From NCBI GenBank assembly GCA_015680685.1, contig MNCI01016577.1:64001-108299 (forward strand): DNA of 44,299 nucleotides. The letters run 5' to 3'. Source of the stretch: Gnetum montanum (taxonomy: Eukaryota > Streptophyta > Gnetopsida > Gnetales > Gnetaceae). Shown piece after piece: positions 33,590 through 41,867 of this stretch; position 1 is the stretch's first letter, and each line of letters begins with the position of its first letter. Below the pieces are notes generated by a model. That model was not told where the DNA came from, did no database searches, and worked only from the letters and a program-made list of their open reading frames with translations. The position numbers and the translations under genes were made by a program.

Positions 33590-34180
33590 AGAAAGGCTTT
33601 AGAGTTCATTAAAGGTAAAAGGAGAGTTAGAGAATCAAAGTTAAGTTATGTGTCTAGTAATGATGAGAAATTAAAGACCTCATATGATAAGGAAGCTCCT
33701 CATTTCCTTTTGACAATGAAATTAAAGGATAAAAACTTACACAATTGTTTGATTGATTCTATAGCTACATCTACTATAATGCCATTGTCTATATGTAAGA
33801 AACTCGATTTGATTCCTGAAAAATGAAATAAAAAGATTGTTCAAGTGGATAAAAGTAGAGTGAAGATTATGGGTCAATTACCAAATGTTCTATTGGAAAT
33901 TGCTTTTGAACCCTGCATCAGAAGTATAGTAATTATTCAAGTGGTAGATATACTAGATTCGCATAGTCTCTTATTGAGTAGAAGTTGAAGCAAGAATTTC
34001 TCAAGTTACATATCAACAAATTATTCTCACATGTGGTTACCTTGGAAAGGATAACCAAATAAAATATACATCTATAGTGAAACTTTGATGATTGATAACA
34101 TTACTTGAAATGGAAAAAGTAAAATGGCTGAAAAAGGAGGTGTTGACAAAATTTGTACACTCCAAGAAAATTATAGTTCT
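33590..34180 (+). pseudogene. Protease of element A, broken
   Basis: In the same frame as gag. Active-site block CLIDSIATSTIMPLSICKKL (about 33758-33820) corresponds to the family's D-S-G-A-T, with the glycine replaced by isoleucine, so the enzyme would be inactive as read. Downstream are VQVDKSRVKIMGQLPNVLLE and LLLSRS then WLPWKG, the block that ends the protease in this lineage. Stops are TGA at about 33824 and in LLLSRS* (where the family has a Trp or Asp-Trp). The region ends at a 19-bp duplication (34181-34216) that shifts the frame. Confidence 0.8.
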
Positions 34181-34217
34181 GAAAAAGAACACTCAAAATG
34201 AAAAAGAACACTCAAAG
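34181..34217 (+). repeat. 19-bp tandem duplication causing a pol frameshift
   Basis: GAAAAAGAACACTCAAA is present at 34181-34197 and again at 34200-34216. The 19-base offset is 3n+1 and explains exactly the change from the protease frame to the frame of the next domain. Confidence 0.9.
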
Positions 34218-34232
34218 AATGGAGATAAATGA

Positions 34233-34620
34233 GAGCTATACTTTGAAGGTTCATGTAATTCAAAAGGTGCAGGAGTCGGTATAGTTATATTAAGAAATGA
34301 TTCACCTGAAATTCTCAAAGAAATTCATCTATCTTTCCCTTGTACTAACAACAAGACTAAGTATGAAGCTTTATGTATTGGTATAAGAATAGCTCTAGAC
34401 AAAAAGATAAGAGTAATCACTATAAAAGGAGACTTAAGATTAGTTTGTGAACAAGTAAAGGGTAACTATGTAGTAAAGAGCTCATTCTTAAGACCTTATA
34501 AGCAACTTGCTTGTAAGATGTTAGATCAGTTTCAACATTGTTGAATAGAGCATATAAACAGAGCAGAGAATCTTATAGCAGATGATTTGGCAAAGGTAGC
34601 TTTAACATTGGATATGCAAA
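34233..34620 (+). pseudogene. Additional RNase H domain upstream of RT (archaeal/plant-like type)
   Basis: LYFEGSCNSKGAGVGIVI, NNKTKYEALCIGIRIAL, IKGDLRLVCEQVKGNYVV and HINRAENLIADDLAKVA give the full RNase H fold with acidic positions E(for D)-E-D-D. The first catalytic Asp is Glu here. A TGA stands at 34230, where the family has Trp. Placement between protease and RT, before the SIPDN...LQVFEDD linker, matches a group of plant Tat-type elements as I know them. It would degrade the RNA of RNA-DNA hybrids during reverse transcription. Confidence 0.85.
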
Positions 34621-34839
34621 TAATAGAAAGTTACAAAGATGTCATGGTTGAAGAAGAACATCAACCATCAATACCAGATAATATAAGACATTTACAAGTA
34701 TTTGAAGATGATGATCAAGTACTAAGATTTATGAAAAACAAACAAGAATTTGAGGGTCAAGTAATACTCGAAACATCATCAAACTCCAAANTGCATAAAA
34801 TTTCTTTAATAGAAGGTTGTAAAATAGTCAAGCAAAAAC

Positions 34840-35620
34840 AAAGGAAATTTAATCCATCATTTGAACTAGCTATGGAAAGCAAAATCAAGAAGTTGTTACA
34901 AGCACGAATCATATATCCAGTACGATATTCAACATGGCTTGCTAACCTTGTTCCAGTGAGAAAGAAAAATGGTGATATAAGGCTTTGTGTAAACTTTAGA
35001 AATCTAAATGACGCCTCAAAAAAGGATAACTATCCACTTCCAAGAATTGATGAGATGCTGATTAAAGTCTCAGGTTGTCAAGTATATTCTTTCTTAGATG
35101 GTTTCTCAGGTTATAATCAAATCGTGGTAGATAAGAATGATAGATACAAAACAACATTTATCACCAAATGGGGAACTTTCACTTACCAAAGAATGCCATT
35201 TGGATTGTCAAATGTTGGAGCTACTTTCCAAAGAGCAATGGATTTAGCATTTAAGGATTTGTTAAGAAAATTTGTGGTGGTTTATTTGGATGATATTACA
35301 ATATTTTGAAAGAAAAACGAAGATCATATTAATCATCTCCAGCAAGTTTTCGACAGATGTCATGAGTTTGGTATTTCATTAAATCCTAAGAAGTGTATCT
35401 TCGGAGTTAAATTTGGAAGATTATTAGGCCATGTGATATGTCAAGAAGGAATTGCCATAGACAATTCCTAAATCCAAGCATTACAGAATATTGAGCATCC
35501 CACAAGTAAGAAATCTCTTAGATCTTTCTTTGGGAAGATAGAATTTATGAAAAAGTTCATCCCCGGGTTTACTAAAATTACCAAACCTTTGATGTATATG
35601 CTAAAAAGAGGTGTCCAAGT
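34840..35620 (+). pseudogene. Reverse transcriptase of element A, nearly complete frame
   Basis: An open frame to 35306 carries the Ty3/Gypsy RT motifs in order: RIIYPVRYSTWLANLVPVRK, KNGDIRLCVNFRNLN, DNYPLPRIDEML, SFLDGFSGYNQI, TTFITKWGTFTYQRMPFGL, NVGATFQRAMD and VVYLDDITIF, with the catalytic YLDD encoded at 35283-35294. A TGA at 35307 follows, where the family has Ser. The thumb continues with LNPKKCIFG and LLGHVI, then a TAA near 35469. One unknown base lies at 34791. The frame changes near 35600-35624. It copies the element RNA into DNA using the tRNA primer at 31968. Confidence 0.92.
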
Positions 35621-35623
35621 AGA

Positions 35624-36110
35624 GAAACACCAGAATCAAAGAGAGCTTTATTAGAAATTAAAAATGCTATACAAGAGGCTCCATATTTGGTGAAGCCTAG
35701 GCTTAAAGAAGATTTTTTGTTATATTCTTTTGCTTCGAATGATTCTATCGTTGTTGTTTTAACACAAAAAGATGATGAAGGTCAAGATGAACCAATTGGA
35801 TTTTTTGGGTATTAGTTGAAAGGTTTAGAATTAAATTATTCAGACTTACAGAAACAAGCTTTTGTAGTCATTAAGGCACTTCAACATTTTAAATATTATT
35901 TGGAAAGTTCATTAGTCCACATTATGCTAATTGAACATGCAGTCAAGTGATTCCTAGCCCAAAATGAGATTGGATTAAAAAAAGGAAAATGGCTTATAAA
36001 GTTGCAAAGTTTTAGATTTTCATTGGAAATATGCAAAATAATTAAGGGAATGGGATTAGCCAAGTTAATGACTAGAGAAAGTGAAGTATGTACACTTGAC
36101 ACCCATGAAG
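35624..36110 (+). pseudogene. Second (canonical-position) RNase H of element A
   Basis: SKRALLEIKNAIQEAPYL leads into the domain with SFASNDSIVVVLTQKDDEG, PIGFFGY, LELNYSDLQKQAFVVIKAL, HFKYYL, then LQSFRFSLEI and GMGLAKLMTRE. The usual first catalytic Asp (DAS) is Phe (FAS) and the usual Glu before KQA is Gln. The domain therefore looks structural rather than catalytic, which fits an element that has a second RNase H. Two stops are present (TAG near 35814, TGA near 35948). Confidence 0.85.
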
Positions 36111-37363
36111 AGAATTGGTATGATGAAATTCTCAAATTTCTTAACACAAGGAAAATCCCAAATAATTTAACTGCAAGTGAAAAGAGAGCTTTCTTCAAAA
36201 GAGCATGAAGATTCGTTGTTAAAGAGGGTATATTATACAGAAAGGATTTTTGAGGGGTTTTATTGGAATGTGTTCATAATGATCAAATTACTTTCATTCT
36301 GGAATAATTTCATGATCATTTGAATTTATTTTATGAATCCCCTAAGTCATCTGTGCAACATATACTTCGATATGGATATTACTGGCCTTCCATGTATCAA
36401 GACATTAGTTCAAAGATTCAAAAATGCTATAAATGTCAAATTCATGGGCCTAAGATTAAAAGGGCTAGAGCCCCTTTAAATCTAGTAGTTGTAGATAAAC
36501 CATTTCAGCAATGGGGTTTGGATTTTATTGGTACAATTACTCCTTCAAGAGTTGGACACAAGTTTATTCTCACAGCTACTGATTATTTTACTAAATGATC
36601 TGAAGTAAAGACTCTAAGAGGAAGTTCAACATCAAATGTGATTAAGTTTCTATAAAACCAGATTCTAAGTAGATTTGGTTTACCCGAAGTGTTAGTGTCA
36701 GACAATGGACCTGCCTTCAAATATGAAGTATTTATTAAATGGGCATAAGAAAAATCTATTTTCTTATTTTCCTCATCAAACTATTATCCTTAAGGAAATG
36801 GCCTAAAAAAATCCACTAATAAAAATCTTATTGCTTATATCAAGAAATCGATGGATGGAAATCCAGGAAATTGGATCGATTATCTACAATCCGCATTATG
36901 GTTAGTTCAAAGTAGATTCAAGAGAGCTATTGGGACATCACCATATAACTTAGTCTATGGTTTTCCAGCAAGAATTACAAATAAGATTGTAAACTCAGCT
37001 TCTGAATTTGTACAAAGATATAGTAAAAAAACTGATAAAGATAGACGTTTCATGAATTTGCTTATTAAAAGAGAAGCTAAAGTAGATAAAGCAAGGGATA
37101 ATTTGTTACAGAATACCTCTCAAGTTAAAATATGGTTTGATAGAAAAGCTCTGAAAAGAACTTTTAAGATAGGAGACCTTGTCCTATTATGGAATATGAA
37201 GAAACTGAATAAATTTACACCGACATGGATTGGTCCCTTTCAAATTACAAAGCAATTGTCTGAAGATACTTACAAATTATCAACTTTGGATGACATGGAA
37301 TTGCAATTTCCATATAATGTTCTGCATATAAAACATTATTTGAGACAATTGCATACAGCTTGA
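36111..37363 (+). pseudogene. Integrase of element A, broken, catalytic Glu lost
   Basis: Zinc-binding HHCC domain: VHNDQ, HDHLN, then KCYKCQIHG (about 36424-36450). The core has GLDFIGTI (first Asp, about 36526) and LVSDNGPAF (second Asp, about 36701). The third acid sits in GLKKSTNKNLI, where the family has an AES-like block; the codon at 36809-36811 is AAA (Lys) instead of GAA (Glu), a G-to-A change. The C-terminal part (36851-37363, open) has NWIDYLQSALW, SPYNLVYGFPARI, FKIGDLVLLWN and PTWIGPFQI, and ends without a chromodomain. Several TGA/TAA/TAG stops precede 36851. Confidence 0.9.
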
Positions 37364-37713
37364 AGATCTCTTTACACAAAAGAATATATGTATATACTAT
37401 TAGATGTAATATTACTAGGAGTATAATATTAATTATTATGTTTAATTATGCTATTAATATATAATTAGATAAGTAGATAGTATATTATAATAGTAAATAT
37501 ATTTAGGGTAAATTTTTTTAAATTAGAAAATAGTTTTCCTTCAAGTGAGGCAAGTGGAAGCCTACAAGTGAAACAAGTGTAATCCTACAAGTGTGACAAG
37601 TGGAGAATGTGACTCATCCACCACTTAGTGAGGATTGTGAAAAGTGGTTAAAATGCCTAAAAAGAGAAAAAATTGGTTGAAGAATCTTGGGGAGAATTTC
37701 AAATTTCTAGCAC
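37364..37713 (+). other. AT-rich spacer with a 3-unit short repeat, element A
   Basis: It is non-coding. Three diverged units of about 22 bases with CAAGTG..ACAAGTG (37541-37562, 37563-37585, 37586-37607) stand about 110 bases before a TATA-like box. Confidence 0.75.
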
Positions 37714-37724
37714 CTATAAAAGGA
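37714..37724 (+). promoter_or_regulatory. TATA-like box upstream of the extra ORF in element A
   Basis: CTATAAAAGGA lies about 92 bases before ATG 37806. It resembles the LTR box CTATAAAAAGG in sequence, but the flanks are not LTR. It could drive the ORF independently. Confidence 0.5.
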
Positions 37725-37805
37725 GGATTGGGTTGCTTAGGATTTCTTCATCTTTCAATTAAAGTTGAGTAGAGCAAGTAAGAAAGAGCTGATTTGAAAG
37801 AGGAG

Positions 37806-38318
37806 ATGGAGTTTGGGAGAGTAATGAGAAAGCCTTCTATTCCATATGTGATGGGATGTTATCTTGAACATGTGTTGAAGGCTTACCTAAAAGCTAGATC
37901 ATGTGGAGCTCCAAAAGAGTGTCCTTTCATGGCTTGGTTGTTCGATGAATCTTCTTTCCTCACAAGAGGTTTGGAGATAGAGTCCAATGTTTGGGAGAAA
38001 TATCAAGATTGCACCAAAGAAGAGGAAAAAAGTGAAGACAAACCAACCAATGAAGAGTCATCATGGGCATGGGAAGAAGCATTCGTATCCCAAGAGGAAA
38101 ATGAAGGACCCAATGAGGAAGAACAGAAGAGTGCATCTGAAAAGGAAAATGAGAAGAGTGCTGAAGAAAAAGTTCCAGTAGATCAAGTTGAGAGCTTCAC
38201 CAAGCCAGAGAACAATAGAACAGCCTTCATCAAGTTAGAAATTTCCTATGAAATAGTTAGAGAGATGAGGATTCCTACTAGAGTAAACCTCACAATTCAG
38301 TTCCCATCTCAAGAATAA
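37806..38318 (+). CDS. Open extra ORF downstream of integrase, unknown function (170 aa)
   Basis: ATG 37806 is chosen because it follows the TATA-like box and is the first ATG; the frame extends only four codons further upstream. The predicted protein has an N-terminal part (residues 1-70) with MRKPSIPYVMGCYLEHVLKA, a CGAPKECPFMAWLF block with two close cysteines and aromatic residues. A strongly acidic Glu/Lys/Ser-rich middle follows (about 75-130), then a short C-terminal part with FIKLEISYEIVREM and RIPTRVNLTIQFP. No membrane segment or known domain is recognised. It is unbroken while gag and pol have many stops, so it may be younger, constrained or just lucky. Its place after integrase recalls the extra or env-like ORF slot of some plant Ty3/Gypsy elements, but it does not look like an envelope. 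Confidence 0.6.
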   Translation: MEFGRVMRKPSIPYVMGCYLEHVLKAYLKARSCGAPKECPFMAWLFDESSFLTRGLEIESNVWEKYQDCTKEEEKSEDKPTNEESSWAWEEAFVSQEENEGPNEEEQKSASEKENEKSAEEKVPVDQVESFTKPENNRTAFIKLEISYEIVREMRIPTRVNLTIQFPSQE

Positions 38319-38507
38319 TCCATGAGAAAAGGACTTGCTAATGTATAGTTTCTTGTTTTTCTTAGGAATGAGGTTTTTATACCATCAAACCTTATATTTG
38401 TTGGGAATTTTCCTCCAAACATATTTCTATTTAGCTGTAAAAATTCAATGAAAGTTTTAGTATGTTTCAGTTTTGAAATGAGGTTGCATAAGTTTCTTTA
38501 AGTTTTT

Positions 38508-38520
38508 AAGGGGGCAGAAA
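38508..38520 (+). other. Polypurine tract of element A
   Basis: AAGGGGGCAGAAA is directly before the 3' LTR start TGTTGGCA. It is the likely primer for plus-strand DNA. Confidence 0.85.
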
Positions 38521-38802
38521 TGTTGGCACATTTGGCCATTTCATGGAACAAAAAAAGTAAATATTGGAAAAAAGCAATGGTAGAGAACATGAATAAAATA
38601 TGAATAATATTAATTCTACCACACTTCCATCTTTTTGTATACAAGACAAAACAAATATTCAAATGAAAAATACAATGGTTGTGTCTTATTGATATACATA
38701 ATCCTGGAGGTCTCATTTGGAGCGATGTGGATGAGCCTTTAAAAAGAAAAACAAATAAAAAAAATAGTATGGAAGATCACCTCTAGCATGTATTTCTAGA
38801 TA

Positions 38803-39539
38803 TTGCCCTTGAATTTCTTGGAACTGTCAAAATTGGAGCTCCTGAAAGTTCATGGTTGCTCAACAATCACAGCACTGCTTGAGGAGGCGGGCAATCTCGA
38901 ATCACTGAAATCATTGCAGTTGTCCAAATGCCTAAGGATGAAGAACCTGCCAGAGGCCATGGGAAGAAATTTATTACCATTAAAAATCTTGAAAATTTGA
39001 GAATGTGGAGAAATCAATGAACTACCGCAGGGGATCTGCCAAATGCAGAAGCTACTGAAACTAACAATTTTGGGTTGCCCGGTAAGAAACTACCTCAAGA
39101 ATTCAGGGGTACTTCTTTTCCTATGCTACAAAAATTGAAGCTGAAAGGTGTGGATTTGAGGGAGTTGTCGCACAGTTGCTTGGAGGCCATGAATGAATTG
39201 AAAAAGCTGGACCTCAGCTACAACCCAATACAATCACTACCGAAGGATCTTTTGAAGGAGTTGCAGCAACTGGAATCTCTGGATCCGAGCTGTAACAAAA
39301 TGGATAGTCTTCCAGAGAAGTTTTTTGCATCACTAAGGTATCTAAAAATGCTACTGCAAAGCATGAGTAGGCTACCCAATTTTCTTTCACTAAACCTCTG
39401 CATTGTTTCGCGAATTTTGTGGGCACCAATGGAGAGGGTGGCAACAACACTGATGCAGCGTTGTCCATGTACGCCGGCTGAAATGCGTAGCCGTGGTGGA
39501 CCTGTAGATGCACTAGTAGGGTATCCAAAGCGAAGTTAA
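38803..39539 (+). pseudogene. NLR-type LRR fragment in A 3' LTR
   Basis: It is the better-kept copy of 28916-29526. One frame (from 38803) reads LELLKVHGCSTITALLEEAG, LESLKSLQLSKCLRMKNLPEA and LLPLKILKI, ending in TGA where the repeat would continue with ECGEINELPQGICQ. After the shared frame change at about 39073, LQKLKLKGVDLRELSHSCLE, LKKLDLSYNPIQSLPKDLL and LQQLESLDPS follow, and the frame stays open to 39539 into sequence that is no longer LRR-like. Confidence 0.82.
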
Positions 39540-39557
39540 CCTTGTAAATTTCTGTGG

Positions 39558-39681
39558 GCTTTCTTCAGCCAGGAATCTTTTGAGCGGCAGAATTCCTGTA
39601 GACATTGAAGGGTTTCAAATGGCTCAGTACATCAATCTCTCTAGCAACCAACTCTCTGGAAATATTGAAGATTATATGTAA
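39558..39681 (+). pseudogene. Receptor-like-protein type LRR fragment in A 3' LTR
   Basis: LSSARNLLSGRIPVDI, then FQMAQYINLSSNQLSGNIED with a stop after DYM. This is a clear plant extracellular LRR consensus. It is better preserved than the 5' LTR copy and sits about 20 bases after the end of the NLR-type frame. Confidence 0.8.
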
Positions 39682-41867
39682 AACTAGTTGGATGCTAGGC
39701 ATGAAACAATACATCCAATGGCGACAGCGACACGTCCACGTCTGATTCGAGAGCATAAACAGAATTCTAATTCGGAAGCATGAACAGAATTGCATCAAAT
39801 TCGTAATGGCAAGCAAGCAATTTAGATTCAAGACATGAGCATGAGACGAACTACAGAAAACAAGAAGAGGTCAGGGTCAGTGTTGTACGTTAACTCCGGT
39901 AGCATGGCTATGTCTAGCAAACTATGATTGTAGGATTCAGCATTGGGAACAGGTTAGAACATGTGTCCATTTTTATGGATTTTGTTCAGAAGGAAAGAAG
40001 GAAAGAAGTAAGCCAGCAGTAACGGCCGGCCAGCTGATTACTCTCCACCGTTCTTACAATTGTCACCTTCACCTATAATCCGCACAGCAACAATTTATGA
40101 GTACATTGAGCTTGAAGACAATAAGGTATAGAAAAATGCAAATACAGATAATTTATTTACACAAGCTTACAAGAATTGGCTGCCACCACTACCAACACGT
40201 ACATGAAGGAGGATGTTGAATTATTTTCATACTACCACCTCTCATGTTTAAAAATTACCAAGGCTTTATACATGGTGGGTGATGATATTTGAGAATTAAA
40301 ATCCTAAACAAACTAATTAAAATAAAATGACAATTGTATGAAGCTCCTATAGTATGAAGACCTTGGCTTTAATTTTTAATTTTTAATTGAGACTTATGAA
40401 AGAAATATTTGTAAAATGTGTAAAGACACATGCCAATATTAGCATGATTTTCTCCTAACTTCCCAACTTCCTAGCTTGTTGGGCAAGTAAGACTTCCTAG
40501 CTTGTTGGGAAAGTAAGATCTCCTAACATGTTGGGCAAGTTCCTTACTTGGGAGAGAAGTTAGCTAAGATATTTTAGAATCTAAATACCTTTTGAAACCT
40601 ATAAAAAGGCTTCTGGGGTTAGAAGAAAATAACACTCTGGGAGGAGCTCTCACTTGGAGACATACTGGGGAGGACTAGCTCTCACTTGGAGACACACTTT
40701 GGGTCTTGGAAGAGCATTTGTAAAGAAGACATTGTGAAAGATTGCTTGTAAGATGACTTTCTAAAGAAAAGATTTCAGCCTCTTTGTCATAGTCTTGTGA
40801 GTTATGTTTATTATTTTTTATTTTGTTTAAATTGTTTAGCTAGTGGTTTAAATAGTATCATGCTTGGCAAGTAATTTTGGGATTTTTAGATTGCTCTTAT
40901 TGTTCTTGTTGCATGATAGAAAATTTCTATTAAAATTTTTCCATAGAAGAGCTTGTGTTTGAAAGCCTTAAAAGCATTTTAGTAGTGGATTTTTATTATT
41001 GTTCAATGTATAAGAACTGCTATTGAGATTGTTTTAAGAGAGCCTCTACTGATAGTCAGGTCGTTGAATGATTCAATAGTCAAGAGGGTTCAGAAAATTT
41101 TTGGTATTTTGATAGGACCAGAATAGCTTCTTTTATCTTTAAAGTAAATATATGTGGTATTTCAATTAGAAATTGTCAAGTCTTTGAAGGTTCTGTTGAA
41201 TGCAATCGTTAACATCCATTATCTAGCCAAAATAGAGTCTCGTACGTGATAGTTTACGTAGCAATTTTTTTGGGGAGCATAGTAGGAATGTCTTGAAAAA
41301 ATTGCTTATTTTGAGCCTTGGAAGTTTGAACAATTCATAGTTATTGAATTTGGGATAGCTTTATTGTGAAGTGTTTACTCATATCATTTTATCTTGTTTA
41401 AATATTTGATATCTTTACACAAATCTTCTTTCTTTTTCTCTTCTTTCTATTTCCATTGAATCTCGGTCTATTTCTAGTTTTCTTGTGGAACTATTTCTTT
41501 CTCTGGGAAAAATTAGAAGTAGATTTGCAAACTTGTGCTCAAATGTTTTTGCAAAAATTTATTTGTTACAAGTAGGTATTATAAAGACCGCATAGACTAG
41601 GCAACTAAAGAAAATAGGAACTCTCAACAACTCATAGTACTTGGCAAAGTTGGCTAAATCACTTTAAGATAAGTCATTTGTAGTTTACACACAACGCAAT
41701 CATTTCATTTTTCACAACCACACACCGCAACAGCACACAAACATGCTCACATTAACTACTGAGTCTATTTGGAGGTATCTGGGCCTTGGTGTTACCAGAG
41801 ACCAGCAAACACCTAAATCCTGTTTGAGGACACTCATTGGTGGTCACATCCCAAATGGTCGCCAACA

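Larger units (their letters stand above)
28633..41867 (+). mobile_element. LTR retrotransposon A, Ty3/Gypsy Tat-like, 13.2 kb, LRR sequence in LTRs
   Basis: LTRs are 28633-31960 and 38521-41867. They open TGTTGGC, and the right LTR closes GCCAACA, a perfect 7-bp terminal inverted repeat. Primer site 31968-31985 and polypurine tract 38508-38520 flank a 6.56-kb interior. Flanks are CAAAA (28628-28632) and GAAAA (41868-41872), a target duplication with one change. Domain order gag-PR-RNaseH(extra)-RT-RNaseH-IN without a chromodomain, together with the SIPDN...VFEDD linker between the extra RNase H and RT, fits a plant Tat-type lineage. Gag and pol are broken, so it is dead. Confidence 0.92.
38521..41867 (+). 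repeat. 3' LTR of element A (3347 bp)
   Basis: It aligns with 28633-31960 over its full length, ends GGTCGCCAACA and has TATA at 40599-40609. It has one more unit of the short tandem repeat before TATA (about 40474-40545). Identity is uneven: near complete around the TATA/start region and clearly lower in the last 100 bases. Confidence 0.93.

Noticed and set aside
36320-36598. Treating this frame as a separate small gene
   Set aside because: It is part of the integrase of element A, bounded by stops that arose by decay.
29188-39539. Two intact host NLR genes at 29 kb and 39 kb
   Set aside because: They are corresponding parts of the two LTRs of one element, lack NB-ARC and TIR/CC domains, and share the same frame break.
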